A stretch of 51,151 nucleotides of DNA, taken from contig CANKWX010000023.1 of the NCBI GenBank assembly GCA_947487165.1, positions 1 through 51,151 on the forward strand, in the 5' to 3' direction. The position numbers were made by a program, and so were the translations under genes. This document shows positions 18,165 to 27,256 of this stretch, in pieces; the first letter of the stretch is position 1, and every line of letters starts with the position of its first letter. The stretch is from Burkholderiales bacterium. Lineage in GTDB: Bacteria > Pseudomonadota > Gammaproteobacteria > Burkholderiales > Burkholderiaceae_E. A model generated the notes under the pieces. The model ran no database searches. It was given only the letters and a program-made list of their open reading frames with translations, and was not told the origin of the DNA.

Positions 18165-19949
18165 ATGAAAGCCTCCCAGTTTCTGATCTCGACCCTGAAA
18201 GAAGCCCCAGCCGATGCCGAGGTGGTCAGCCATCGGCTCATGATGCGGGCCGGCATGATCAAGCGATTGGCGGGCGGCGTCTATACCTACATGCCGATGG
18301 GGCTGCGGGTCATCCGCAAGGTCGAGGCGATCATTCGCGATGAAATGAACCGCGCCGGCGCGATCGAACTGCTGATGCCGGTGATCCAGCCGGCAGAACT
18401 CTGGCAGGAGTCGGGGCGATGGGAGCAGTACGGCCCGGAGTTGCTGCGCGTCAAGGATCGGCACGGCCGCGATTTCATCGTGCAGCCGACCTCGGAAGAG
18501 GTGATCACCGATGTGGCACGCCAGGAGTTGCGCAGCTACCGGCAGATGCCGAAAAATTTCTATCACATCCAGACCAAGTTTCGCGACGAGCGCCGGCCTC
18601 GCTTCGGTGTGATGCGGGGACGTGAATTCACGATGAAGGACGCCTATTCTTTCGACCGCGACCGCAGCTCGGCACTGGCGAGTTATCAGGTCATGTTCGA
18701 TGCCTACGGCCGGATCTTTGATCGCCTGGGGCTGGCGTTCAGGGCGGTTGCTGCCGACACCGGTGCCATCGGCGGCTCGGCCAGCCACGAGTTCCAGGTG
18801 ATCGCCGAGACCGGTGAGGATGCGATCGCCTGGTGTCCTGATTCCGACTATGCCGCCAATGTCGAGCTGGCCGAGGCGCTGCCGCTTGTTGCCGCGCGCG
18901 CCGCGCCCGCGCAGGCGCTGGTGTGCACGCCCACGCCCGGCAAGGCGCGATGCGAAGACGTGGCCGAGCTGCTGGGCATTGCGCTTGAGCGCACGGTCAA
19001 GTCGCTGGTGCTGGCGGTCGACCAGCACGAGCCGGTCAAGGACGGCGACGATTCGGGTGCGGCTGTCCGGATCATCGGCACCCAGGTCTGGTTGCTGCTG
19101 ATCCGGGGCGACCATGAGCTCAACGAGATCAAGGCCGGCAAGGTGCCGGGGCTGGCTGGTTTTCGCTTTGCGACTGAGGCCGAGATCGTCTCGCATTTTG
19201 GCTGTTTGCCGGGCTATCTTGGGCCGATCGCCACCGTCAAGCCGGTGCATCTGGTGGTCGATCGCACGGTTGCCAACATGAGCGATTTCGTGTGCGGCGC
19301 CAATCAGATCGACCATCACTACACCGGGGTGAACTGGGGTCGTGATCTGCCGGTGCCGGGCGAGGGTGGGGTGGTGCTGGCCGATCTGCGCAATGTGGTC
19401 GAGGGCGATCCGTCGCCCGATGGTCGCGGCAGGCTGTCGATCCAGCGCGGCATCGAGGTCGGGCATGTGTTTTATCTCGGCACCAAGTATTCATCGGCAA
19501 TGAACGCGGTCTTTGTCGACGAAGACGGCAAGTCCAAGCCGATCGAGATGGGCTGCTATGGCATCGGCGTGACCCGCCTGCCGGCGGCAGCCATTGAGCA
19601 GAAATACGACGAAAAAGGCATCGTCTGGCCTAAGTCGATCGCACCGTTCGAGGTCGTGATTACGCCGTTAGGCTATTTGCGCTCGGAAAACGTCCGCAGC
19701 GCGGCCACCGCTCTGTACGATCAGTTGATGGCGGCGGGCATTGACGTGATTCTCGACGACCGCGATGAGCGGCCGGGCGCGATGTTCGCTGATTGGGAAC
19801 TGATCGGTGTACCGCTGAGGGTCACGATCGGCGAGCGTGGCCTCAAGGACGGTCAGGTCGAACTCACGGTTCGCCGGGGCATGTCCATGACGCTGGCGCC
19901 GCTGGACATGGCAGCGCAGGCGGTGAAAGACTTGCTCCAGACGTGCTGA
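18165..19949 (+). CDS. proS: Prolyl-tRNA synthetase (bacterial type, with editing insertion)
   Basis: The 594-residue enzyme starts [19 protein letters not shown]. Class II motif 2 is [20 protein letters not shown] and motif 3 is [15 protein letters not shown] YbaK-like editing domain (about residues 220-400, with [18 protein letters not shown]) is inserted, and the anticodon-binding domain closes the protein. It charges tRNA-Pro and clears mischarged Ala-tRNA-Pro. A lytic transglycosylase gene starts seven bases inside its 3' end. Confidence 0.96.
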   Translation: MKASQFLISTLKEAPADAEVVSHRLMMRAGMIKRLAGGVYTYMPMGLRVIRKVEAIIRDEMNRAGAIELLMPVIQPAELWQESGRWEQYGPELLRVKDRHGRDFIVQPTSEEVITDVARQELRSYRQMPKNFYHIQTKFRDERRPRFGVMRGREFTMKDAYSFDRDRSSALASYQVMFDAYGRIFDRLGLAFRAVAADTGAIGGSASHEFQVIAETGEDAIAWCPDSDYAANVELAEALPLVAARAAPAQALVCTPTPGKARCEDVAELLGIALERTVKSLVLAVDQHEPVKDGDDSGAAVRIIGTQVWLLLIRGDHELNEIKAGKVPGLAGFRFATEAEIVSHFGCLPGYLGPIATVKPVHLVVDRTVANMSDFVCGANQIDHHYTGVNWGRDLPVPGEGGVVLADLRNVVEGDPSPDGRGRLSIQRGIEVGHVFYLGTKYSSAMNAVFVDEDGKSKPIEMGCYGIGVTRLPAAAIEQKYDEKGIVWPKSIAPFEVVITPLGYLRSENVRSAATALYDQLMAAGIDVILDDRDERPGAMFADWELIGVPLRVTIGERGLKDGQVELTVRRGMSMTLAPLDMAAQAVKDLLQTC

Positions 19950-20689
19950 AACCACTTCGCGATATTTTTCATAGCCACTTTTCAGGACGGCGGTTGCTGC
20001 ACGGTGTGGCCGTGCTCGCGGCGATGTCAGGCGCGCTGATGGCAGCCGGCTCCGCCGTCGCGGGCGCCCAGGTCAATGAGCAACTGTCCGATTCGGTGCG
20101 CAGCGCGCTGGCTGCAGCGCTTCGCGATCGGTCGCCGCCCGAGCCGCGTTATGTCTCAGGCCTGGAGAAAGTCGACTGGCTGTCCGGCATGGCCGAGCGG
20201 CTGCCCGCACGTCACAAGCCGAGCCATCTCGAACGCGTCGAGTTTTTGCAGATGGCGCGCTACGAGGCGCAGCGCGCCGGGCTAGATCCGCAACTCGTGC
20301 TCGGCCTGATCGAGGTCGAGAGCAATTTCAGACGCCATGCCATCTCGAGCGCCGGCGCCCGCGGCTACATGCAGGTCATGCCCTTCTGGACTCGCGAAAT
20401 CGGCGACGGCAATCCGGCGGGGCTGTTCGATTCGCGCACCAATCTGCGTTATGGATGCGTCATCCTGCGTCATTACATCGACATCGAACGCGGCGATCTC
20501 TATCGTGCGCTGGGTCGATACAACGGCAGCCTCGGGCGACCCGAATATCCCAACCTGGTGTTGGCTGCCTGGCGGCGCTGGAACTACGACACTGGCCGTG
20601 TCCTGAAGGCTCAGCAAACAGCGGTGACGCCCGCATTGACCCCTGCATTGAACGCGGCTGCCAGCCTCGGTCCGGTGGCCAGCCGCTAG
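19943..20689 (+). CDS. Lytic transglycosylase, SLT family
   Basis: With the GTG at 19943 the protein has 248 residues and a clean signal peptide: a basic start, a hydrophobic core and cleavage after VAGA near residue 42. The catalytic segment [20 protein letters not shown] has Glu near 133 as the general acid. Other landmarks are GLIEVESNF and the [14 protein letters not shown] stretch. It cuts peptidoglycan in the periplasm. The start overlaps the proS stop, and the long upstream open frame lies inside proS in another frame, so I rejected it. Such a gene directly after proS recurs in Burkholderiales. Confidence 0.87.
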   Translation: MLKPLRDIFHSHFSGRRLLHGVAVLAAMSGALMAAGSAVAGAQVNEQLSDSVRSALAAALRDRSPPEPRYVSGLEKVDWLSGMAERLPARHKPSHLERVEFLQMARYEAQRAGLDPQLVLGLIEVESNFRRHAISSAGARGYMQVMPFWTREIGDGNPAGLFDSRTNLRYGCVILRHYIDIERGDLYRALGRYNGSLGRPEYPNLVLAAWRRWNYDTGRVLKAQQTAVTPALTPALNAAASLGPVASR

Positions 20690-20727
20690 CGCGCGGCGTC
20701 GGCGCCCGCGTCAGTGACGACCAGGGC

Positions 20728-21228
20728 TCAGCTGCCCAGAACTGCGACGGTAAAGCGCGAGACGCAGACCAGCCGCTCGGCCTCATCCCGAATTTCAATC
20801 TGCCAGACATGGGTGGTGCGGCCGATATGAATCGGCCGGCACACGCCGATCACCCACCCCTCGGTGACCGATCGGATGTGGTTGGCATTGATGTCGAGCC
20901 CGACAGGTCGCTGACCCGGGGGCAGACACAGCGCAGCGGCGACGCTGCCGAGGGTTTCGGCCAGCACCACCGACGAGCCGCCATGCAGGATGCCGGCGGG
21001 CTGCTTGGTGCGGGCATCGACCGGCATGCGGGCGCTCAGCATATCCGGGGCGATTTCCAGGAACTCGATGCCGAGATGGTCGACGATCGTCCCAGCCTGT
21101 CGCGCCTGCAGTTCTTTCAGGTCGACGAGGCGGATGGCGCGTGGTGCACGTTCGGCATTGGAGGAGGTGGTGGCCGGGGTGGCCGGGGTGGCCGGGGTAG
21201 CGCTGTCAGGCGGTTGGCGGTCGGTCAT
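20728..21228 (-). CDS. Hotdog-fold thioesterase (PaaI/YbgC-like, uncharacterised)
   Basis: The 166-residue protein has a hotdog-fold core with LGIEFLEIAPDMLSARMPVD, PAGILHGGSSVVLAETLGS (the ILHGG motif of PaaI-type thioesterases), GLDINANHIRSVTEGWV and HVWQIEIRDEAERLVCVSRF. It probably hydrolyses an acyl-CoA in the cytoplasm. The first 35 residues are a low-complexity extension (ATPATPATPATTS, three to four copies of a nine-base repeat at about 21170-21200). The frame is open to 21798, but only the ATG at 21228 fits the family. Confidence 0.83.
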   Translation of the reverse strand: MTDRQPPDSATPATPATPATTSSNAERAPRAIRLVDLKELQARQAGTIVDHLGIEFLEIAPDMLSARMPVDARTKQPAGILHGGSSVVLAETLGSVAAALCLPPGQRPVGLDINANHIRSVTEGWVIGVCRPIHIGRTTHVWQIEIRDEAERLVCVSRFTVAVLGS

Positions 21229-21291
21229 GGCACAGTGGGAGGCGTCTCGATGGGATGCCGATCTTAACCGCTCTCTTTTTTGACCCCGACC

Positions 21292-22176
21292 ATGACTCGA
21301 TCCGTCTATCGCCACTACGACCAGAGTGCGCTCGATGCGCAATACAACAATCGCCAGAAAGTGCCTGGTTTTCAGGGCCAGATCGATCGCTGGGCAACTG
21401 AGGGCGAGCTCGCGCGGCGCACGCTCGCGCCGCGACTCGATGTGCGCTACGGCGATGGGCCGGCCGATCTGCTCAATGTCTTTCCGGGCGCAGGCCCGAA
21501 TCCCTCGCCTGTGCTGGTCTTCATCCATGGCGGCTACTGGATGGCGCTGAGCAAGGCCTCGACCGATTACGTCGCGCTTGGTCTCGTGCCGAAGGGTGTG
21601 GCGGTGGTCAACATCGATTACAGCCTGATGCCGCGCGTGCGGATGGATGAGTTGGTGCGGCAGGCCCGCGCGGCGGTCGCCTGGACGCTTGCCAACGCGG
21701 CGTCCTTTGGTGGCGACCCGCAGCAGGTCTGGGTCGCGGGCCACTCGGCCGGCGGCCATCTGAGTATGGCGGTCGCCGCGACCGACTGGGCCACGCACCT
21801 GTCAGTGCCGCGAGGACTTGCGCCTGCTGGCGGCTTTTCCTTCAGCGGGCTGCACGATCTGGAGCCGATCCGGCACTGCTATCTGAACGACACGCTGGCG
21901 CTCAGTGAGGCCGAGGCTCGGCTCAACAGCCCGATCCTGATGAGCGCTCCGGCGCAGGGCGACTGGACCCTGCGGGTGGGTGGCCTGGAAGGCCCGGAAT
22001 ACCTGCGTCAGGCAAGCGACCTGGCTGCGGCCTGGGGCTCAAACGGCAAGCGGCGAATCAGCGTTGAAGTGGTGAGCGACGCCGATCATTTTTCGATCGT
22101 CGCACCGCTGTCGGATCCGACATCGGCGCTGGTCGGTGAATTGCTCGAATCGATGCGCAAGGTCAAATCGCGCTGA
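21292..22176 (+). CDS. Alpha/beta-hydrolase (kynurenine-formamidase-like esterase)
   Basis: The 294-residue protein has LVFIHGGYWMALSK (oxyanion hole HGGYW) near residue 74 and VWVAGHSAGGHLSMA near 145, giving a Ser nucleophile in GHSAG. Acid and His partners are visible towards the end (DADHFSIV). HGGYW rather than HGGGW places it in the arylformamidase/BD-FAE-like group, acting on small esters or amides. It is divergent from the thioesterase gene with 63 bp between; a TTG at 21280 is a possible earlier start. Confidence 0.85.
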   Translation: MTRSVYRHYDQSALDAQYNNRQKVPGFQGQIDRWATEGELARRTLAPRLDVRYGDGPADLLNVFPGAGPNPSPVLVFIHGGYWMALSKASTDYVALGLVPKGVAVVNIDYSLMPRVRMDELVRQARAAVAWTLANAASFGGDPQQVWVAGHSAGGHLSMAVAATDWATHLSVPRGLAPAGGFSFSGLHDLEPIRHCYLNDTLALSEAEARLNSPILMSAPAQGDWTLRVGGLEGPEYLRQASDLAAAWGSNGKRRISVEVVSDADHFSIVAPLSDPTSALVGELLESMRKVKSR

Positions 22177-22195
22177 ATGTCGCGTGCCGAGATGT

Positions 22196-22247
22196 GCGGC
22201 TGAGATTCGCGGCTGAGATTCGCGGCTGAGACACGCGGCGGAGACAC
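22196..22247. repeat. Four tandem copies of a 13-bp unit between convergent genes
   Basis: Copies GCGGCTGAGATTC (twice), GCGGCTGAGACAC and GCGGCGGAGACAC are head to tail. The last copy runs into CCTCAGCCG at the 3' end of the convergent FAD-oxidase gene, so CGGCTGAG and CTCAGCCG could also form a loose hairpin. This may serve as a bidirectional terminator region or simply be a slippage tract. Confidence 0.75.
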
Positions 22248-22250
22248 GCC

Positions 22251-23648
22251 TCAGCCGATCAGCTTGCCCGGATTCATGATGCCCAGCGGATCGAAGGCGT
22301 CCTTGATCGTGCGCATCAGGGCGAGCTCGACCGGTGACTTGTAGCGCAGCATCTCGTCGCGCCGCAGCACGCCGATGCCGTGCTCGGCCGAAATCGACCC
22401 TGAGTTGGCCGCGACCGCATCATGCACCAGGGCATTGATGTCGTCTTGCATCGCCAGAAAAGTGTCTTCATTCATGCCCAGCGGCGGCGAGACGTTGTAG
22501 TGCAGATTGCCGTCGCCCAGATGCCCGAAGACCACCATGCGCACGCCCGGAAACTGCCGGGCCAGCGCCGCATCGGTGGCGGCAACAAAGTCGCCGATTG
22601 ATGAGATCGGCACCGAGATGTCGTGCTTGATATTTTTGCCCTCGGCGGCCTGCGCCTCGGAGATGTTTTCGCGCAGCGCCCAGAATTTGCGCGACTGGGC
22701 AATCGATTGCGCGATCAGGGCATCGGCGATCAGCCCCGACTCGAAGGCCCGCTCCATCAGCGCATCGAAGCGCTCGGTCGCATGGGCCTCGCTTTGCGAG
22801 TCGGATGATTCGAGCAGCACGCACCAGGGGTGCGGTACATCGAAGGGCGCCGCGCAATCGTCGAAGTGACGCGCCACCAGTGACAGACACATCTGCGACA
22901 TCAGCTCAAAGCCGGTGAGCGCCGGCCCAAGCATCGATTGCGCAAGCTCCAGCAGCGTGAGTGCGGCATGGGGCGAGGCCAGCGCGGCGAGTGCGGTGAC
23001 CTGGGCGGCCGGCTTGGGAAAGAGCTTGAGGGTGGCCGCGGTGATGACCCCGAGCGTGCCTTCCGAGCCGATGAACAGATCGCGCAGGTCGTAACCGGTG
23101 TTGTCCTTGCGCAGGCCGCGCAGACCGTGCCAGACCTCGCCGCGCGCGGTGACTACCTCCACGCCCAGGCATAGCTCGCGGGCATTGCCATAGCGCAGCA
23201 CGCCGGTGCCACCGGCATTGGTCGAGAGATTGCCACCGATGGTGCAACTGCCTTGTGCGGCGAGTGAGAGCGGAAACAGCCGGCCTGCCGCGTCGGCGGC
23301 TGACTGCGCGGTGGCCAGCACCACGCCTGCCTCGGCGGTCAGGGTGTTGTTGATCGGATCGATGGCCCGGATGCGGTTCATGCGGGTCAGCGACAGAACC
23401 ACCGCCTTTCCTGAGTCATCGGGCACCGATCCTCCGGTGAGCCCAGTGTTGCCGCCCTGGGGCACGAGCGGTACATGTTGCTCGGCGCACCAGCCCACGA
23501 GTCTGGCGACCTCCTCGACACTTGAGGGCTGCACCACTGCGCGTGCGCGCCCGACATAACGCTTTCGCCAGTCGAGCAGGAAAGGGGCGGTGTCGGCGGG
23601 GTCGGTGAGGACGCGGCCGATGTCGGCAGGCAGAGCGAGCGGGTTCAT
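22251..23648 (-). CDS. FAD-linked oxidase (D-lactate/2-hydroxyglutarate/glycolate dehydrogenase type)
   Basis: The 465-residue flavoprotein has an N-terminal FAD-binding-4 domain with VPLVPQGGNTGLTGGSVPD near residue 80 and GGNLSTNAGGTGVLRYGN near 135. The C-terminal FAD-oxidase domain includes VFGHLGDGNLHYNVSPP near 380 and SAEHGIGVLRRDEM near 430 with conserved His residues. It oxidises a D-2-hydroxyacid using a membrane or soluble acceptor. I chose ATG 23648, where the family begins (NPLALPADIG); the frame upstream to 23774 lacks similarity. It may link to the sugar-acid block but lies 5 kb from it. Confidence 0.86.
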   Translation of the reverse strand: MNPLALPADIGRVLTDPADTAPFLLDWRKRYVGRARAVVQPSSVEEVARLVGWCAEQHVPLVPQGGNTGLTGGSVPDDSGKAVVLSLTRMNRIRAIDPINNTLTAEAGVVLATAQSAADAAGRLFPLSLAAQGSCTIGGNLSTNAGGTGVLRYGNARELCLGVEVVTARGEVWHGLRGLRKDNTGYDLRDLFIGSEGTLGVITAATLKLFPKPAAQVTALAALASPHAALTLLELAQSMLGPALTGFELMSQMCLSLVARHFDDCAAPFDVPHPWCVLLESSDSQSEAHATERFDALMERAFESGLIADALIAQSIAQSRKFWALRENISEAQAAEGKNIKHDISVPISSIGDFVAATDAALARQFPGVRMVVFGHLGDGNLHYNVSPPLGMNEDTFLAMQDDINALVHDAVAANSGSISAEHGIGVLRRDEMLRYKSPVELALMRTIKDAFDPLGIMNPGKLIG

Positions 23649-23693
23649 CCGTGAATTATGCCCGCGCCAAAGTGTGACGAAAGTCATGTCGGT

Positions 23694-23709
23694 GGCCTTT
23701 ACAAAGGCC
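23694..23709. promoter_or_regulatory. Palindrome upstream of the PEP-CTERM gene (possible enhancer site)
   Basis: The perfect palindrome GGCCTTT-AC-AAAGGCC lies 112-127 bp upstream of the sigma54-like element at 23821. That spacing is typical of upstream activation sites for sigma54 enhancer-binding proteins. Which regulator binds is unknown. Confidence 0.4.
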
Positions 23710-23787
23710 TCTTGCCAGAAATGACTTGTGTCGACGATGTCTCGGGTCGCGCGTGACGGAAGTCTCGTTTGCAAGCACTTGGGTGAT

Positions 23788-23813
23788 ATCGGTCACAAAA
23801 AAGCGTGACCGAT
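23788..23813. promoter_or_regulatory. Inverted repeat next to the PEP-CTERM promoter
   Basis: Nine-base arms ATCGGTCAC (23788-23796) and GTGACCGAT (23805-23813) flank AAAAAAGC. The site lies just upstream of the sigma54-like element and could be an operator. No gene ends there in the plus direction, so a terminator is unlikely. Confidence 0.4.
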
Positions 23814-23820
23814 TTGGGAG

Positions 23821-23835
23821 TGGTCCCGGGATTGC
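23821..23835 (+). promoter_or_regulatory. Sigma54-like promoter of the PEP-CTERM gene
   Basis: The sequence TGGTCCCGGGATTGC has GG and GC separated by exactly ten bases, as in the sigma54 -24/-12 element (TGGCACG-N4-TTGC). It lies 74 bp before the ATG at 23909. Sigma54 control of PEP-CTERM genes is known from the PrsK/PrsR system of Zoogloea; its use here is inference. Confidence 0.5.
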
Positions 23836-23908
23836 GTGGATGACGCCAAGCCCTTCGCGGGGCCGGTTGTCACTCTCTCGTTTTACCCACTTCCTGAAGG
23901 AAACCGTC

Positions 23909-24553
23909 ATGACAAACAATCTTCTGACCCGCATCGCCGCATCGGTGGCGCTTGCAACCGCATCAATGACGGCTTCGGCGGGTGTGATCGATTTCACCTC
24001 CAGTGCGTGGAGCAGCGCGAATGGTCAGGGTTCGTTCACCTCTGGCGGTGTGACATTGAGCGCCTGCCTCGCGGCCACTATTCCAGCGTGCGCGCAGACG
24101 CTGGGATATCCCCAGTTGACCTACAGTGCGATTTACGGCGTCGGCATCAGGAGCACCCCCATCGACGGTAATCCCGACGAGATCGGCAGAGGGATTGCGG
24201 TGACCGAGATCTTGAAGGTCAGTTTCAGCGCCCCGGCCAGTCTGACCCAGTTGCAGTTCAGGAAGTTCGGCGTCGACACCGGGTTGTTCGGCGGACAAAC
24301 CGCGGAAGTTGTCGGCGTGTCATACAACGGCGGCGGTTTCACCGAATACACCGCCAGTGGTTCTGATCCCTTTTCCGCCAGCTATGTCACCGGTGGCGTT
24401 AACTATCTCTATATCAAGGGTGTGAACGTGGGCAGTGAGGCAAGCCTGTTCAACATCACCACTGCCGACGTCCCGGTCCCGGCAACGCTGCCCCTGATCG
24501 GCCTCGGTCTGGCGGCTTTCGGCGGCCTGAGCCTGCGTCGTCGCTCGGTCTGA
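23909..24553 (+). CDS. Exported PEP-CTERM-type protein (VPxPA sorting signal)
   Basis: The 214-residue protein has a signal peptide (residues 1-24, ending TASA) and a C-terminal sorting signal: VPVPATLPLIGLGLAAFGG followed by the basic tail LRRRSV. This is the PEP-CTERM layout of a short motif, a hydrophobic helix and an Arg cluster, with VPVPA in place of PEP. Such proteins are processed by exosortase and often go to the extracellular matrix. The body is rich in Gly, Ser and Thr and resembles no enzyme I recognise. A GAAGG ribosome site precedes ATG 23909. No exosortase gene lies in this window. Confidence 0.85.
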   Translation: MTNNLLTRIAASVALATASMTASAGVIDFTSSAWSSANGQGSFTSGGVTLSACLAATIPACAQTLGYPQLTYSAIYGVGIRSTPIDGNPDEIGRGIAVTEILKVSFSAPASLTQLQFRKFGVDTGLFGGQTAEVVGVSYNGGGFTEYTASGSDPFSASYVTGGVNYLYIKGVNVGSEASLFNITTADVPVPATLPLIGLGLAAFGGLSLRRRSV

Positions 24554-24568
24554 ATTCCGGTTTGTGCG

Positions 24569-24620
24569 GCCAGGTCGACTCGGACCTGGCAGGCCGATCA
24601 GTTCACATCGGGCTGATCGG
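24569..24620. terminator. Tandem hairpins between the convergent PEP-CTERM gene and ffh
   Basis: Two perfect hairpins occur: GCCAGGTC/GACCTGGC (24569-24576 with 24583-24590, six-base loop) and CCGATCAG/CTGATCGG (24594-24601 with 24613-24620). There is no T-run, so termination would be Rho-assisted or weak; the convergent position supports a bidirectional terminator. Confidence 0.45.
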
Positions 24621-24648
24621 CTCAAGGCGGCGGTTACGGCAGCGGCTG

Positions 24649-26007
24649 CTAGCGCATGCCGCCGGGCATCATCCCCTTCATGCCCCGCATCATCTTCGCC
24701 AGTCCGCCCTTTTGCATCTTTTTCATCATCGCCTGCATCTGGTCGAACTGCGCCAGCATGCGGTTGACGTCCTGCACCTGAACCCCGGCGCCGATCGCAA
24801 TGCGCCGTTTGCGGCTGGCCTTGATGAGCTCGGGCTTGGTGCGCTCGGCAGGCGTCATCGAATGAATGATGCCCTGCATGCGCCGGATGTCCTTTTCGGC
24901 GCGGGTCATGTCGGCCTGGCCTGCGGCGGCCTGCATCTGCGCCGGCAGCTTGTCCATCAGTGACGACAGGCCGCCCATCTTTTTCATCTGGCTGATCTGG
25001 GCGAGGAAGTCGTTCAGATCGAATCGGCTGCCACCCTTGAGCTTGTCGGCCAGTCCTTTGGCGGCTTCATGGTCGACGCTGGCTTGCGCCTGCTCGACCA
25101 GGGCGAGGATGTCGCCCATGCCAAGGATCCGGTTGGCCATGCGGTCGGGGTGAAAGGCATCGAGCCCGTCGAGCTTTTCGCCGGTACCCACGAACTTGAT
25201 CGGGCAGCCGGTGATGGCCTTGACCGAGAGCGCTGCGCCGCCGCGCGAATCGCCGTCGAGCTTGGTCAGCACCACGCCGGTCAGCGGTATCGCTTCTTTA
25301 AAAGCACGCGCGGTATTGACCGCGTCCTGACCCTGCATCGCGTCGACCACGAAGAGTGTCTCGATTGGCTTGAGTGCACTGTGGAGCGCGGCGATCTCGG
25401 CCATCATGGCGTCGTCGATGCCAAGGCGTCCGGCGGTGTCGACCAGCACCACGTCGTGATAGTGATTGCGCGCCCAGAGCACCGCGGCCTGCGCGATATC
25501 GAGCGGCTTCTGGTCGGGGGTGGACGCAAAGAAGTCGGCGCCGGCCTGCGCGGTAACGGTTTTCAGCTGGTCGATGGCGGCCGGGCGATAGACGTCGCAC
25601 GAGACCGTCAGCACTTTTTTCTTCTTCTGTTCGCGCAGCCATTTGGCGAGCTTGCCGACGGTCGTGGTTTTGCCCGCGCCCTGCAGGCCGGCCATCAGGA
25701 TGATTGCCGGCGGCTGGGTAGCGAAATTCAGTTCGGCGGTGGTTCCACCGATCAGCGCAGTGAGTTCATCATGGACCACACCCACCAGTGCCTGGCCTGG
25801 CGACAGACTGGCCAGCACCTCCTGGCCAAGTGCCTTCTCGCGGACTTTGGCGATGAAGTCGCGCACGACCGGCAGTGCGACATCAGCCTCGAGCAGCGCG
25901 ATGCGGATTTCGCGCAGCATCTCCTGGGTATTGGCTTCAGTGAGGCGCGCTTCGCCGCGCATCGTTTTGACGACACGGGCAAGCCGTTGGGAAAGATTGT
26001 CGAACAT
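24649..26007 (-). CDS. ffh: Signal recognition particle protein Ffh
   Basis: The 452-residue protein has the N-domain start MFDNLSQRLARVVKTMRGE, the P-loop GLQGAGKTTTVGKLA, DTAGRL, TKLDGDSRGGAALS and the GTPase motif GTGEKLDGLDAF. The methionine-rich M domain (about 300-452) ends MMRGMKGMMPGGMR. It binds 4.5S RNA and nascent signal sequences and docks with FtsY for membrane targeting. Its start overlaps the leader of the divergent CcsA-like gene. Confidence 0.97.
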   Translation of the reverse strand: MFDNLSQRLARVVKTMRGEARLTEANTQEMLREIRIALLEADVALPVVRDFIAKVREKALGQEVLASLSPGQALVGVVHDELTALIGGTTAELNFATQPPAIILMAGLQGAGKTTTVGKLAKWLREQKKKKVLTVSCDVYRPAAIDQLKTVTAQAGADFFASTPDQKPLDIAQAAVLWARNHYHDVVLVDTAGRLGIDDAMMAEIAALHSALKPIETLFVVDAMQGQDAVNTARAFKEAIPLTGVVLTKLDGDSRGGAALSVKAITGCPIKFVGTGEKLDGLDAFHPDRMANRILGMGDILALVEQAQASVDHEAAKGLADKLKGGSRFDLNDFLAQISQMKKMGGLSSLMDKLPAQMQAAAGQADMTRAEKDIRRMQGIIHSMTPAERTKPELIKASRKRRIAIGAGVQVQDVNRMLAQFDQMQAMMKKMQKGGLAKMMRGMKGMMPGGMR

Positions 26008-26032
26008 GGGCCTGCGCTACACTTCCAACACG

Positions 26033-26893
26033 ATGACCGAACCCATTGTACTGATTCTGTTTTTCGTGCCCGCTGCCCTCTACTCGATGGCGTGGATCGC
26101 GTCGCGCAAGTCGGCGAGTCTGACTGCCGAGAACCGAGGTGCGGTGGTGGCCGCACAAGCTGCGCCGCGCCCCGACTGGATGCTGCTGGTTGCCATCGTC
26201 CTGCATGGCGCCACGCTGGCATGGCCCTGGGACGACGGCGGCTTTCGCTTCGGTTTTGCCAAGGCGCTGTCGGCCATGCTCTGGATCGGACTGGTGATGC
26301 TGTGGTTCGAAAGCCGCAAGGTGCACCTGGTGGCGATGCGCCTGATGTTGCTGCCGTTGGCCATCATCACGCTGCTGCTGCCCCTGGCTTATCCGGGCGC
26401 CGACTTCGGCGAACTGTCACACCGCCCGCTTTTCGTGCCGCATCTGCTGGCCGGTACCCTGGCTTATGGTGTGCTGATGCTGGGCGCGCTCAATGCCGTG
26501 CTGATGCTTGGCGTGCAGCGCGATCTGCAGCGCCCGATCACCGACGCGCCACCGGGTGCGATGTCGCGCTTTCTCGGTCAATTGCCGCCCCTGATGGTGC
26601 TTGAGCGGGTGCTCTTTCACTTCATCGGCGTGGGCTTCGTGCTGCTGCTGATCACCACCTTGAGCGGCATGCTGTTTTCGGAGCAGGTCTTCGGGCGGCC
26701 CTTCGTGCTCGAGCACAAGACCGTCTTTTCCCTGATTTCGCTGGCGTTCTTTGGCGTGCTGCTGGCGGGCCGCGCGGCCCGCGGCTGGCGCGGACGCATT
26801 GCCATGCGCTTTACGATCGGCGGGTTCATCCTGCTGTTGCTGGCCTATGTCGGCAGCCGCTTCGTGCTCGAAGTGGTGCTGCATCGGTTCTGA
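26033..26893 (+). CDS. Cytochrome c assembly-family membrane protein (CcsA/YpjD-like)
   Basis: The 286-residue protein has about eight to nine transmembrane helices and the family's HAVAGT-like pattern seen here as PHLLAGTLAYGVLMLGA, plus LPPLMVLERVLFHFIGVGF and FVLEHKTVFSLISLAFFG. It belongs to the CcsA/HemX/YpjD group, often linked to haem handling. Its neighbour ffh diverges from it, as in many betaproteobacteria, and a PP0621-like gene follows after 35 bp. I chose ATG 26033 because it begins the first helix; ATG 26006 overlaps ffh. Confidence 0.85.
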   Translation: MTEPIVLILFFVPAALYSMAWIASRKSASLTAENRGAVVAAQAAPRPDWMLLVAIVLHGATLAWPWDDGGFRFGFAKALSAMLWIGLVMLWFESRKVHLVAMRLMLLPLAIITLLLPLAYPGADFGELSHRPLFVPHLLAGTLAYGVLMLGALNAVLMLGVQRDLQRPITDAPPGAMSRFLGQLPPLMVLERVLFHFIGVGFVLLLITTLSGMLFSEQVFGRPFVLEHKTVFSLISLAFFGVLLAGRAARGWRGRIAMRFTIGGFILLLLAYVGSRFVLEVVLHRF

Positions 26894-26928
26894 TCTGACG
26901 CGTTGCTCGCGTTCCGAAGGGGTCTGAC

Positions 26929-27255
26929 ATGGGCAAGTTGCTGGGATGGGTGCTGGTTGGCGTGCTGGTGTGGTTCGTCTGGCGTTTCATGGTGATCAGC
27001 AAGCGTCGTGCCGAGCGTGCGAAGGCTGCTGAGCCGTCCGGCACTGATCCGACGTCCTCGCATCAGTGCGAGCGTCGCGATACCCCCGTGACCGACAAGA
27101 CACCCGAGATGATGATGCAGTGCGTGGTCTGCGGCGTGCATCTGCCGGCCACCGAGGCGCTGTTTGCGGGCGGTAATGTCTATTGCAGCGAGGCGCATCG
27201 AAACCAGGGTCCGCCCGCGCATGCTGGCGCTGCGGTGCGACGGGACGAGTCCTGA
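26929..27255 (+). CDS. PP0621-family protein with a Cys-rich tail
   Basis: The 108-residue protein has one N-terminal helix (residues 2-24), a Lys/Arg patch and a C-terminal zinc-ribbon-like segment CVVCGVHLPATEAL ... VYCSEAHR. It matches the PP0621 family of small membrane proteins with a four-residue Cys/His cluster. The function is unknown; the family regularly sits between the CcsA-like gene and pilS, as here. Confidence 0.8.
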   Translation: MGKLLGWVLVGVLVWFVWRFMVISKRRAERAKAAEPSGTDPTSSHQCERRDTPVTDKTPEMMMQCVVCGVHLPATEALFAGGNVYCSEAHRNQGPPAHAGAAVRRDES

Positions 27256-27256
27256 G

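Noticed and set aside
19793-19942. Upstream extension of the lytic transglycosylase
   Set aside because: It lies inside proS in another frame and lacks any signal-peptide character, whereas GTG 19943 gives a clean one.
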